From: JAMIFN01 sp035906235
Lineage (GTDB): Bacteria; Pseudomonadota; Gammaproteobacteria; Burkholderiales; Burkholderiaceae_C
DNA: 15,179 nt
Direction of reading: 5' to 3'
Assembly: GCA_035906235.1 (NCBI GenBank)
Contig: JAMIFN010000119.1
Location: forward strand, 1 to 15,179
In this document: piece by piece, positions 1 through 6,434 of the stretch
Layout: each line of letters begins with the position of its first letter
Position numbering within the stretch: position 1 is the first letter of the stretch
The notes under the pieces: model-generated
The model's input: only the letters and a program-made list of their open reading frames with translations
Databases searched by the model: none
Told to the model about the DNA's origin: nothing
Made by a program: the position numbers and the translations under genes

Positions 1-38
1 AGGCGGCAAAACCACCCCTCAGAGGAGACACCCCCATC

Positions 39-1499
39 ATGGCCAACACCCTGCCCCACAACCCCAGCTCCGAACAAATGCTGGCACATCTGAACGCCAT
101 CAAAAAAATCCAACGCGCCGAGGGGCCAGTCAGTGCCGCTGTGCGCCAAGATCGCCTCAAGCGCGCCATGGATATGTTCATCAACCATGTGGATGAATTT
201 ACCGAGGCCAGCAGCAAAGATTTTGGTGGCCGCCCCCCCGTGATTGGCCTGCAGCTTGATGGCCACGGCTCGGTCGCCGCGCTCAAATACAACAAGAAGA
301 ATTTGGCCAAATGGATGAAGCCCAGCAAGCGCTCCACCGCCATCCCCTTTAATTTGTTTGGCGGCAGCACCGAAGTGCGTTACCAGCCTAAGGGCGTGAT
401 CGGCATTGCGGGCACTTGGAATGCATCCCTGTTTACCGTGTTTGCGCCACTGGCGGGTGTGTTGGCCGCAGGCAACCGCGCCATGATCAAGCCCTCAGAC
501 CTGTCGCCCCATATGGGCGAATGGCTGCAAAAACGCGTGCCGCAATACTTTGACCCCATGGAAGTGAGCTTGGTAACGGGCGGCATGGATGTGTCGCAAG
601 CCTTTACCGCCCTGCCTTTTGACCATTTGGTCTATACGGGCGGCGGCTCTATCGCCAAGCACATCATGCGTGCAGCGGCCGACAACCTGGTGCCCTTGAC
701 GCTGGAGCTGGGCGGCAAATCGCCCACCATTTTTGGCGTCAGCGCCGATTTGGACAAAGCCATGTACAGCTTGGTCACGGGCAAAGCCCAAAACAACGGC
801 CAAATTTGCGTTTCACCCGACACGATTTATGTGCATGAATCCAAACTGGAAGAATTCGTTCAGCGCTTCAAAGCCGTGTATGCCGAGGTCTATGGCACGG
901 GCCCTGTCACCAATAACAGCAGCCTGACGCCCGCTATCACCGAGCGCCATTTGCACCGCGTAGAAAACTACATCCAAGACGCGCAAGCCAAGGGCGCCCG
1001 CGTGGAATGGATGGCCGAAGACGCGCCGCTGGATTTGGCCAACCGCCGCCGCCCCATGCGCCTGGTCATCAACGCGCCGCAAGACGCACTGATTTGCCAA
1101 GAAGAGATTTTTGGCGCAGCCGCCTCTATCCAAACTTACCGCGACATCAAAGAAGTGGTGGCCGAGATTCAAAAAGGCGACTACCCGCTGGCGCTGTATT
1201 ACTTTGGCAAAGACAAGGCCGAAGAAGAATATGTGTTGCAAAACACCCTGTCGGGCGGCGTGGTGGTCAATGATGTGTTGCTGCACGCAGCCATGAACGA
1301 CGCGCCTTTTGGCGGCGTGGGCGCATCGGGCATGGGGCGCTATAACGGCAAAGAAGGCTTTTTGGAATTCAGCCACCACCGCATCATCTACCGTGCGGGC
1401 TGGTGGGATCCGCAACGCAAAATGGGCTTGAAGCCGCCTTTCATCGATCCGAAAAAGACCATGGACACCATCATCCAAGGCCTGAAATCGCCCATCTAA
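39..1499 (+). CDS. Coniferyl-aldehyde-dehydrogenase-type NAD(P)+-dependent aldehyde dehydrogenase
   Basis: The 486-aa protein is a complete class-3-like aldehyde dehydrogenase, which oxidises an aldehyde to the carboxylic acid with NAD(P)+ in the cytosol. The ELGGKSP motif carries the general-base glutamate at residue 223. The GQICVSPD motif carries the catalytic cysteine at residue 257. The cofactor-binding region includes GVIGIAGTWNASL (about residues 121-133) and YTGGGSIAKHI (about 200). The NGQICVSPD wording and the overall sequence resemble the coniferyl aldehyde dehydrogenase (CalB) subgroup, but the substrate cannot be read from sequence. The ATG is preceded by AGAGGAGAC about ten bases upstream, a good ribosome binding site. 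Nothing upstream is visible in the window. The gene converges on hisG, and a strong hairpin terminator lies about 260 bases after its stop. Family assignment is firm; the substrate is an inference. Confidence 0.9.
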   Translation: MANTLPHNPSSEQMLAHLNAIKKIQRAEGPVSAAVRQDRLKRAMDMFINHVDEFTEASSKDFGGRPPVIGLQLDGHGSVAALKYNKKNLAKWMKPSKRSTAIPFNLFGGSTEVRYQPKGVIGIAGTWNASLFTVFAPLAGVLAAGNRAMIKPSDLSPHMGEWLQKRVPQYFDPMEVSLVTGGMDVSQAFTALPFDHLVYTGGGSIAKHIMRAAADNLVPLTLELGGKSPTIFGVSADLDKAMYSLVTGKAQNNGQICVSPDTIYVHESKLEEFVQRFKAVYAEVYGTGPVTNNSSLTPAITERHLHRVENYIQDAQAKGARVEWMAEDAPLDLANRRRPMRLVINAPQDALICQEEIFGAAASIQTYRDIKEVVAEIQKGDYPLALYYFGKDKAEEEYVLQNTLSGGVVVNDVLLHAAMNDAPFGGVGASGMGRYNGKEGFLEFSHHRIIYRAGWWDPQRKMGLKPPFIDPKKTMDTIIQGLKSPI

Positions 1500-1542
1500 G
1501 CCTCCCCTATCTACTAGCCAACTTAGACACGATGATTTTGTG

Positions 1543-1568
1543 AGCTACTCAGGCAGGTTTTGCGGCCT
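1543..1568 (+). repeat. Dispersed intergenic repeat, copy R1
   Basis: First of eight copies in the window of a short repeat with core AGCTGCTCAGGCAGGTTTT followed by CGGCCTAAAAC-like sequence. This copy has one substitution in the core (GCTACTCAGG). The CTGC/GCAG arms around TCAG can form a small hairpin. It lies just after the aldehyde dehydrogenase gene. Confidence 0.75.
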
Positions 1569-1570
1569 TG

Positions 1571-1685
1571 GCTCCTTCCCCCTTTGGGGGAAGGCGGGGG
1601 TTAGGGGCTTGGGTGATAGCTTGCGCTGCCAGCTTGCTAAAGCGCAAAGCCCCCACCCTCACCCTCCCCCAGAGGGGGAGGGGAA
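1571..1685. repeat. Inverted pair of GC-rich intergenic repeats (copies A and B)
   Basis: Copy A (1571-1610, inverted) and copy B (1646-1685, direct) share the pattern AAGCCCCCACCCT, then CCTTCCCCC or CCCTCCCCC, then a short GGGGGAAGG-type return arm. Each copy is itself a hairpin, for example CCTTCCCCC/GGGGGAAGG in copy A. The 35 bases between them contain TTGCGCT and AGCGCAA as a further inverted repeat. No credible gene overlaps this stretch: the frame open across it is repeat sequence only. Confidence 0.65.
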
Positions 1686-1695
1686 ATACCCCATC

Positions 1696-1734
1696 AAAAA
1701 CCATAGCTGCTCAGGCAGGTTTTGCGGACTAAAC
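1696..1734 (+). repeat. Dispersed intergenic repeat, copy R2
   Basis: Second copy of the AGCTGCTCAGGCAGGTTTT repeat, preceded by AAAAACCAT and followed by GCGGACTAAACTG. The GTTTT and AAAC parts can pair across the CGGAC centre, giving a second small hairpin next to the CTGC/GCAG one. Confidence 0.8.
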
Positions 1735-1759
1735 TGCCAAAAAGACTGTCAAAAACACA

Positions 1760-1785
1760 AAAACCACCTGCGAAGGTGGTTTTTT
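1760..1785. terminator. Bidirectional intrinsic terminator between the aldehyde dehydrogenase gene and hisG
   Basis: AAAACCACCT and AGGTGGTTTT form a perfect 10-bp stem around a GCGA tetraloop. T-runs follow on the plus strand (TTTTTT) and on the minus strand (complement of the AAAAACACAAAA stretch). It lies between two convergent genes and probably ends transcription of both. Confidence 0.85.
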
Positions 1786-1792
1786 GATGTAT

Positions 1793-1879
1793 TCCCGCCC
1801 CCTTTGGGTGAGGGTGGGGGCTAAAAACCTGTACGAATCTAAGCCCCCATCCCAGCCTTCCCCCAAAATGGGAAGGAGC
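1793..1879. repeat. GC-rich intergenic repeats, copies C and D
   Basis: Copy C (1793-1822, inverted) and copy D (1841-1879, direct) are two more members of the AAGCCCCCA...CCTTCCCCC...GGGAAGGAG family seen at 1571-1685. Copy D is nearly identical to the complement of copy A. With A and B, four members of this family fill most of the gap between the aldehyde dehydrogenase gene and hisG. Confidence 0.6.
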
Positions 1880-1899
1880 AACTTAGCTGTCCGACACGA

Positions 1900-2541
1900 T
1901 TACGGCTGCAGCGCCGCCGCAAACTGCGCCAGCAGGGGCGCAATCGCCGCGTGTTTCAGCTTGAGGCTGGCTTGGTTGACCACCAATTGCGAGCTGATGT
2001 CCATGATGCGTTCTACTTCGACCAAGTGGTTGGCTTTGAGGGTATTGCCTGTGGATACCAAATCGACAATCGCATCGGCCAAGCCCGTTAGGGGCGCTAG
2101 CTCCATGCTGCCGTAGAGCTTGATGATGTCCACATGTACGCCTTTTTCGGCAAAAAAGTTGCGCGCGATGTTCACATATTTGGTCGCCACGCGGATGCGC
2201 GCGCCTGTGCGCACGGCGGCGGGGTAATCAAAATCGCTGCGCACGGCCACGCTGACGCGACATTTGGCAATTTGCAAATCTAGCGGCTGGTACAGGCCTT
2301 GCGTGCCGGTTTCTAGCAGGGTGTCTTTGCCCACCACGCCCAAATCGGCGCCGCCGTATTGCACATAGGTGGGCACATCGCTGGCGCGCACCATGACCAC
2401 GCGCACGCCGGGCTGGTTGGTGTCCAAAATCAGCTTGCGGGTTTTTTCGGGGTCGTCCAGCACCTGTATGCCTGCGGCGTGCAGCAGGGGCATGGTTTCG
2501 TCAAAAATGCGGCCTTTAGAGAGGGCTAGGGTCAGATTCAT
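1900..2541 (-). CDS. hisG: ATP phosphoribosyltransferase, short-form catalytic subunit (HisG)
   Basis: HisG catalyses the first step of histidine synthesis, joining ATP and PRPP to give phosphoribosyl-ATP in the cytosol. From the chosen ATG the protein has 213 aa and begins MNLTLALSKGRIFDETMPLL, the family's typical start. The PRPP-binding region near the C-terminus is visible as DAIVDLVSTGNTLKANHL. At this length it is the short form, which lacks the C-terminal regulatory domain and by family rule needs the HisZ subunit for activity and histidine feedback. A TTG three codons upstream (2550) is an alternative start, but neither start has a clear ribosome binding site. hisG is alone here: it is divergent from ilvD and followed by repeats and a terminator, not by hisD. 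No hisZ is in the window. Confidence 0.93.
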   Translation of the reverse strand: MNLTLALSKGRIFDETMPLLHAAGIQVLDDPEKTRKLILDTNQPGVRVVMVRASDVPTYVQYGGADLGVVGKDTLLETGTQGLYQPLDLQIAKCRVSVAVRSDFDYPAAVRTGARIRVATKYVNIARNFFAEKGVHVDIIKLYGSMELAPLTGLADAIVDLVSTGNTLKANHLVEVERIMDISSQLVVNQASLKLKHAAIAPLLAQFAAALQP

Positions 2542-2599
2542 AGCGGGCAATTGTAGCGGCAGCGCTTAGGCAGCTGCCTTGGTTTGCTATGTTTTTTAT

Positions 2600-2630
2600 A
2601 ACTGCTCAGGCAGGTTTTTCGGCCTAAACC
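2600..2630 (+). repeat. Dispersed intergenic repeat, copy R3
   Basis: Third copy, CTGCTCAGGCAGGTTTTTCGG followed by CCTAAACCTG, in the divergent hisG-ilvD intergenic region. In this copy CAGGTTT and AAACCTG form a perfect 7-bp inverted repeat, so an alternative hairpin competes with the CTGC/GCAG one. Confidence 0.8.
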
Positions 2631-2724
2631 TGAAATTTCATTCTGATTTTTATCAATCGGCATACCTGGCACTGGGCATAAAATGGCGGCTTCCCTTCTG
2701 TTTTGATAAGCAAGTTGCCCTACC

Positions 2725-4443
2725 ATGAGCCAAGATAAGCCCCAACGCCCCCTCAACGAACGATCTGCCCATATCACCCAAGGCAAAGCGCGCGCGCCCA
2801 ACCGCAGCATGTTTTACGGCATGGGCTATAAAGAAGAAGACTTTGCCAAACCCATGATAGGCGTGGCCAATGGCCACAGCACCATCACGCCCTGCAATAG
2901 CGGCCTGCAAAAGCTGGCTGATGCCGCCATACGCGGCATACAAGACGCAGGCGGCAATGCGCAAGTATTTGGCACGCCCACGATTTCTGACGGCATGGCC
3001 ATGGGCACCGAGGGCATGAAATACAGCCTGGTCAGCCGCGAAGTGATTGCCGATTGCGTAGAAACCTGCGTGCAAGGCCAGTGGATGGACGGCGTGGTGG
3101 TGGTTGGCGGCTGCGACAAGAACATGCCCGGCGGCCTGATGGGTATGCTGCGCGCCAATGTGCCCAGCGTGTATGTGTATGGCGGCACGATTTTGCCGGG
3201 CGAATACAAGGGCGAAAAACTCAATATCGTCAGCGTGTTTGAGGCCGTAGGGCAAAACGCTGCGGGCAATTTGAGCGACGAAGATTTGAAGCAAATCGAG
3301 CAACGCGCCATCCCCGGCACGGGCGCTTGTGGCGGTATGTACACGGCCAACACCATGTCTTCGGCTTTTGAGGCGCTGGGTATTTCTCTGCCCTATTCGT
3401 CCACCATGGCCAACCCGCACGACGAAAAGCTGGGCAGTGCCTACGAATCAGGCAAGGCCGTGATCGAGGCGTTGAAGCACAACATCCGCCCCACCGACAT
3501 CGTCACGCGCAAATCCATTGAAAACGCCGTTGCCGTGATCATGGCCACGGGCGGCTCGACCAATGCCGTGCTGCACTTTTTGGCCATTGCCCATGCCGCA
3601 GGCGTGGAATGGGACATCAACGATTTCGAGCGCATGCGCAAAAAAATCCCCGTGTTCTGCGATTTGAAACCTAGCGGCAAATACCTGGCCGTTGATCTGC
3701 ACCAAGCTGGCGGCATTCCGCAAGTGATGAAAATGCTGCTCAACGCTGGCCTGCTGCACGGCGACTGCATCACCGTGACGGGCAAAACCATAGCCGAAGT
3801 ATTGCAAGATGTGCCCGATCAGCCCCCAGCTGGGCAAGATGTCATCCGCCCCATAGACCAGCCTTTGTACCAGCAAGGCCACCTAGCGATTTTGAAAGGC
3901 AACCTCAGCCCCGAAGGGTGCGTGGCCAAAATCACGGGCCTGAAAAACCCCGTTATCACCGGCCCCGCGCGCGTGTTTGATGATGAACAATCTGCCCTGC
4001 AAGCGATTTTGGATGGGCGCATCACCCACGGCGATGTCATGGTGCTGCGCTATCTGGGCCCCAAAGGCGGCCCGGGTATGCCAGAAATGTTAGCGCCCAC
4101 TGGCGCGTTAATCGGCAAAGGCTTGGGCGAAACCGTGGGACTCATCACCGATGGGCGTTTTTCAGGCGGCACTTGGGGCATGGTGGTGGGCCATGTCGCA
4201 CCCGAAGCCTATGCCGGCGGCAATATCGCCCTGGTGCAAGAGGGCGACAGCATCACCATAGACGCCAAACAACTGTTGCTAGAACTGCATGTAAGCGCGG
4301 ACGAACTGGCTAAACGCCGCGCAGTTTGGGTGAAACCCGCGCCGCGCTACACCCGTGGCGTGCAGGCCAAGTTTGCCAAAAACGCCGCCAGCGCCAGCAA
4401 GGGGGCGGTGCTGGATGACTTCTGTGGCGAGGATTTTGCGTAA
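2725..4443 (+). CDS. ilvD: Dihydroxy-acid dehydratase (IlvD)
   Basis: IlvD dehydrates 2,3-dihydroxy-isovalerate and 2,3-dihydroxy-3-methylvalerate to the 2-keto acids that precede valine, isoleucine, leucine and pantothenate. The 572-aa protein is full length. The three iron-sulfur cysteine motifs are visible as TPCNSG (C57), GGCDKNMPG (C130) and GACGGMYTANTM (C202). The spacing and sequence fit the plant/bacterial type that carries a [2Fe-2S] cluster. The GRFSGG motif near the C-terminus supplies the proposed catalytic serine (S480). The ATG gives the expected N-terminus (the conserved NRSMFYGMGY block starts near residue 28), though the upstream bases contain no strong ribosome binding site. 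The gene is transcribed away from hisG and is followed by a repeat-rich gap. No other ilv or leu gene is adjacent. Confidence 0.97.
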   Translation: MSQDKPQRPLNERSAHITQGKARAPNRSMFYGMGYKEEDFAKPMIGVANGHSTITPCNSGLQKLADAAIRGIQDAGGNAQVFGTPTISDGMAMGTEGMKYSLVSREVIADCVETCVQGQWMDGVVVVGGCDKNMPGGLMGMLRANVPSVYVYGGTILPGEYKGEKLNIVSVFEAVGQNAAGNLSDEDLKQIEQRAIPGTGACGGMYTANTMSSAFEALGISLPYSSTMANPHDEKLGSAYESGKAVIEALKHNIRPTDIVTRKSIENAVAVIMATGGSTNAVLHFLAIAHAAGVEWDINDFERMRKKIPVFCDLKPSGKYLAVDLHQAGGIPQVMKMLLNAGLLHGDCITVTGKTIAEVLQDVPDQPPAGQDVIRPIDQPLYQQGHLAILKGNLSPEGCVAKITGLKNPVITGPARVFDDEQSALQAILDGRITHGDVMVLRYLGPKGGPGMPEMLAPTGALIGKGLGETVGLITDGRFSGGTWGMVVGHVAPEAYAGGNIALVQEGDSITIDAKQLLLELHVSADELAKRRAVWVKPAPRYTRGVQAKFAKNAASASKGAVLDDFCGEDFA

Positions 4444-4466
4444 AACCTAGGACTTGTATTTTGGTA

Positions 4467-4606
4467 TTCGTCATTCCCGCGAAGGCGGGAATCTAGGCAT
4501 TTTTTAATGCTCAAATACGAGTTTTAAGCCGAAAAACCTGCCTGAGCAGCTCACATTTTTGTGATGAGAGGCATGGGAGATTGCGGGTCAAGCCCGCAAT
4601 GACGAA
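4467..4606. repeat. Composite MITE-like element E1 with inverted ends
   Basis: A 140-bp unit between ilvD and the minus-strand toxin-antitoxin module. It begins TTCGTCATTCCCGC and ends with GCCCGCAATGACGAA, so the outer nine bases (TTCGTCATT/AATGACGAA) are perfect inverted repeats. Each end is itself a hairpin: ATTCCCGC/GCGGGAAT at 4474-4493, and TTGCGGG/CCCGCAA at 4581-4599. Copy R4 of the dispersed repeat sits in the middle. The same layout recurs at 14880-15030. It carries no open reading frame of note. The left hairpin, followed by ATTTTTT six bases on, might also help terminate ilvD transcription. Confidence 0.6.
4521..4552 (-). repeat. Dispersed intergenic repeat, copy R4
   Basis: Fourth copy, in inverted orientation: GTTTTAAGCCGAAAAAC followed by CTGCCTGAGCAGC. 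The core is an exact complement of the consensus. It lies inside composite element E1. Confidence 0.8.
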
Positions 4607-4630
4607 GTGGTGGAGGCAGTGATAGTCCAG

Positions 4631-4648
4631 GTCGGGCTTGAACCCGAC
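4631..4648. repeat. Short inverted repeat after the higA-1 stop
   Basis: GTCGGG and CCCGAC flank CTTGAA, giving a 6-bp perfect stem immediately after the antitoxin stop codon. No T-run follows on either strand, so a terminator role is doubtful. It resembles the GCGGGTCAAGCCCGC hairpin at the right end of E1. Confidence 0.4.
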
Positions 4649-4649
4649 T

Positions 4650-4937
4650 TCACAGCGCCAAAATCGCAGCGGGCGACTGTGCTGCTACTTTCAGCAGGGT
4701 TCGTGCTGCGCCGCTGGGTTCGCGCCGCCCCTGCTCCCAGTCTTGCAGTGTGCGCAGCGATACGCCTAAGAGCGCAGCAAAATCCATCTGCGTCAAACCC
4801 ACTATGGCGCGGGCTTGTGCTGCCGCTGTGCGTTCTACCTGTGTGTGCTTGGCCGCTTTACCAGCCTTCATTTGCCCAACAGAGGCCAGCAAATCCGCTT
4901 GGAATTGCTCTAATTCGGCATCCATTTTCTTAGTCAT
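4650..4937 (-). CDS. higA: HigA-type antitoxin, Xre/HTH (module 1)
   Basis: A 95-aa protein with a charged, probably flexible N-terminal half (1-45) and a C-terminal helix-turn-helix. The HTH is seen in GLTQMDFAALLGVSLRTLQDWEQGR (about residues 48-71, quoted only for its key L-T-Q, L-R-T-L and W-E-Q-G-R signatures). This layout matches HigA2 of Vibrio cholerae, where the N-terminus neutralises the toxin and the HTH binds the operator. The ATG at 4937 was preferred over an upstream in-frame ATG at 4988 because CAAGGAGGTG, a near-perfect ribosome binding site, lies a few bases before it. It overlaps the end of the toxin gene by eight bases (ATGACTAA), implying translational coupling. HTH assignment is firm; its role as antitoxin is inferred from pairing with the toxin. 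Confidence 0.85.
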   Translation of the reverse strand: MTKKMDAELEQFQADLLASVGQMKAGKAAKHTQVERTAAAQARAIVGLTQMDFAALLGVSLRTLQDWEQGRREPSGAARTLLKVAAQSPAAILAL

Positions 4938-5247
4938 CTTGCACCTCCTTGCGCAGTTGCACCAAAAATCCTGTGGGCAGATTGTCAAACTTGGCCTTGG
5001 TGTAGACCATCAGCAGCCATATTTGCTCGTGCCGCACATGGAAATAAATCACCCGTGCACCGCCGCGTTTGCCCCTGCCACTGGCCGCCCAGCGCACTTT
5101 GCGCAAACCACCACTACCCTGCACCACATCACCAACCAGTGGGTTATTGGCTATCCATACCCGAAATTCATCGAGTTCGGCAACAGACCACACAGCGGCA
5201 GCCCACTTCTGAAACATCGCTGTTTCGGATACTGTGCACATACTCAT
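4930..5247 (-). CDS. higB: HigB/RelE-family mRNA interferase toxin (module 1)
   Basis: The 105-aa protein belongs to the RelE-superfamily toxins of the HigB2 (COG4737-like) type. The diagnostic stretch NPLVGDVVQGSGGLRKVRW (about 35-53) is followed by GRGKRGGARVIYF (57-69), LLMVYTKAKFDNL (78-90) and a C-terminal helix LRKEV. HigB2 toxins cut mRNA in the ribosome and stop translation. Toxin-first order is typical of hig modules, and the antitoxin overlaps the 3' end. The ATG at 5247 lies only seven bases after a TACAAT -10 box, so the mRNA is probably leaderless. An in-frame ATG two codons later is an alternative. About half of aligned residues match the plus-strand toxin at 6435-6731 by hand alignment. 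The toxin appears intact. Confidence 0.88.
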   Translation of the reverse strand: MSMCTVSETAMFQKWAAAVWSVAELDEFRVWIANNPLVGDVVQGSGGLRKVRWAASGRGKRGGARVIYFHVRHEQIWLLMVYTKAKFDNLPTGFLVQLRKEVQDD

Positions 5248-5254
5248 GCTGTGT

Positions 5255-5273
5255 ATTGTACGGCAATGCCGTA
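5255..5273 (-). promoter_or_regulatory. Promoter and operator of toxin-antitoxin module 1
   Basis: On the minus strand TACGGCATTGCCGTA is a perfect 7-bp inverted repeat around one central base (5259-5273). Its last two bases form the start of a TACAAT -10 box (5255-5260). The toxin ATG follows seven bases later. The palindrome is the likely binding site for the HigA dimer or HigB-HigA complex and would block RNA polymerase. No good -35 box is visible. A near-identical arrangement precedes module 2 at 6400-6427. Confidence 0.72.
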
Positions 5274-5332
5274 TAAATGAGTGCTATCGAAATACCTATT
5301 AGCAGCCTAACCACTCCAAAGACCGAAACAAT

Positions 5333-5355
5333 AAAGCCCCACGATGTGGGGCTTT
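5333..5355. terminator. Hairpin terminator downstream of the 163-aa membrane protein gene
   Basis: AAAGCCCCAC and GTGGGGCTTT form a perfect 10-bp stem around GAT. On the minus strand the stem ends in CTTTATTGTTT, a usable U-rich tail for ending transcription from the 5418-5909 gene before it reaches the toxin promoter. Confidence 0.75.
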
Positions 5356-5417
5356 CGTTTAGGGCGCTACTACTGCCTAGCTAAAACGACAGCAGCGGCA
5401 GCAACTCTTCGTCGTCA

Positions 5418-5909
5418 TTAAGCCGCATGGCCTTTTTCAATCAAATGGCGGACGATTTCGATCACTTTATAGGCCTGTTTTTCATCGATGTTTTGGCCTT
5501 CGATAATGGATCGCTTAAATGCAAAACTGCCACTCCAGCTTGAAGCCTCAACTACGCCGATTGCCAATGTTTTATTCAGGAAATAGTACAAGGGGCCAAT
5601 CAGCAAACCGATACCGCATATAGGCATAAGTGCTAGCCCAATGACAAGGGCTTTTTGCCAAGGTTTTTCGTAACCATAAAAAGCGGAAGTCAGCGATTGC
5701 ATGGGGATAACACGCGTGATGCGCCCCGATAAAGAAGCCTCGCTAAAAATGATGATGTCTTTCTTGATCTCCACTTCCGTAGTTGGATCCAGACCCAGTA
5801 CGGATAAAAACCAAGCAAAAAGACCAGCCTCACGCCCAACTAAGTGAACATAATTACCTTGTTCATTGGGTGTCGCCGATGCGTACCATTTTTTGATGAC
5901 TAAAGCCAT
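5418..5909 (-). CDS. Membrane protein of unknown function, 163 aa
   Basis: No function is recognised. The N-terminal part (1-85) is soluble and strand-rich, with GNYVHLVGREAGLFAW, then DPTTEVEIKKDIIIFSEAS and SGRITRVIPMQSLTSAFYGY. This pattern could be a small PH-like beta domain, but that is speculative. A hydrophobic segment (about 86-116, KALVIGLALMPICGIGLLIG onwards) should form one long or two short membrane helices. The C-terminal part has SFAFKRSIIEGQNIDEKQAY followed by an amphipathic helix. The ATG is preceded by AAAAGGATAGAC, a fair ribosome binding site. The gene looks richer in A and T than the flanking housekeeping genes, which suggests later acquisition. It lies between two toxin-antitoxin modules and is divergent from a small Xre regulator. 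Confidence 0.75.
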   Translation of the reverse strand: MALVIKKWYASATPNEQGNYVHLVGREAGLFAWFLSVLGLDPTTEVEIKKDIIIFSEASLSGRITRVIPMQSLTSAFYGYEKPWQKALVIGLALMPICGIGLLIGPLYYFLNKTLAIGVVEASSWSGSFAFKRSIIEGQNIDEKQAYKVIEIVRHLIEKGHAA

Positions 5910-6069
5910 GTCTATCCTTTTTCGCTTAAATGCTATTGAAATATGAATGCGGTTTTAAAGGCGTAAGCAAGGGAAAAGCACGCTCGGAGCTGCCCTGCCT
6001 CCCCACCTTAACCGCGCAGTATATTGTGAAAAATTACATATTTGCGAATCGATAAACTGCTGCTACTTC

Positions 6070-6369
6070 ATGTCGGCCAAAAAAATGCCAGCCCAACCTA
6101 CCCTCCCCACCCAACTGCCTGCCGCAAACGATTTGCGCGGCATTCTGGCTTGGCACATACGGGTGTTGCGCGTGCAAAAGGGCTGGTCGCAAGAAAAGTT
6201 GGCGTTTGCTTGCGAGTTAGACCGCACCTATGTGTCTGCCGTAGAGCGGTCGGTGTGGAATGTGTCGCTGTCCAACATTGAACGCTTGGCGCAGGCGCTG
6301 GATGTAGAGCCGTGGCGTTTGTTGCGCCCCATCAGCGCAGCAGATGTACCGCAAGAAGGCCATGCCTAA
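6070..6369 (+). CDS. Small Xre-family HTH transcriptional regulator
   Basis: A 99-aa protein with a single Xre/Cro-type helix-turn-helix from about residue 22 to 80. The signature is LRVQKGWSQEKLAFACELD then RTYVSAVERSVWNVSLSNIERLAQAL. This wording is close to small stand-alone regulators and to controller (C) proteins of restriction-modification systems, but no methyltransferase or endonuclease gene is present. The 20-aa N-terminal tail is proline-rich. Start choice is uncertain: ATG 6070 and ATG 6085 both lack a clear ribosome binding site. It is divergent from the 163-aa membrane protein gene and ends 65 bases before the module 2 toxin start, so it may regulate either neighbour. That link is inference. 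Confidence 0.8.
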   Translation: MSAKKMPAQPTLPTQLPAANDLRGILAWHIRVLRVQKGWSQEKLAFACELDRTYVSAVERSVWNVSLSNIERLAQALDVEPWRLLRPISAADVPQEGHA

Positions 6370-6399
6370 GGCTGGCAACAGCTGTCCAAAGAAAAGAGC

Positions 6400-6427
6400 T
6401 TGATGAAATACGGGATGCCCGTACAAT
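6400..6427 (+). promoter_or_regulatory. Promoter and operator of toxin-antitoxin module 2
   Basis: TTGATG (-35, 6400-6405) and TACAAT (-10, 6422-6427) are separated by 16 bases. Between them, and overlapping the -10 by two bases, lies TACGGGATGCCCGTA (6409-6423), an inverted repeat with 6-bp arms. The toxin ATG starts seven bases after the -10 box. The operator differs from that of module 1 (TACGGCATTGCCGTA, read on the same sense) at only three positions, and the downstream spacing is identical. Confidence 0.75.
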
Positions 6428-6434
6428 CTTTGCT

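Noticed and set aside
813..1478. 221-aa open frame antisense to the aldehyde dehydrogenase gene
   Set aside because: It lies wholly inside a well-supported gene, is histidine- and alanine-rich as expected of a mirror frame in GC-biased DNA, and has no family features or ribosome binding site.
1540..1824. 94-aa open frame in the aldehyde dehydrogenase-hisG gap
   Set aside because: It consists of translated repeats R1, A, B, R2 and a terminator hairpin, so it is not a gene.
2660..2690. ilvD promoter with TAAAAT as -10 box
   Set aside because: A TAAAAT is present, but no acceptable -35 hexamer is at the right distance, so the call is too weak to list.
2653..3420. 255-aa open frame antisense to ilvD
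   Set aside because: Shadow of the conserved ilvD coding sequence; composition is the usual His/Ala-rich artefact and no protein family is recognised.
4607..4933. 108-aa plus-strand frame opposite the module 1 antitoxin
   Set aside because: Antisense to a gene with a strong ribosome binding site and HTH signature; no recognisable features.
6070..6369. Controller protein of a restriction-modification system
   Set aside because: The HTH resembles C proteins, but no methyltransferase or endonuclease gene lies in the window.
6312..6434. N-terminal extension of the module 2 toxin
   Set aside because: It would translate the end of the regulator gene and the promoter-operator; the paralogous toxin and promoter spacing support ATG 6435.
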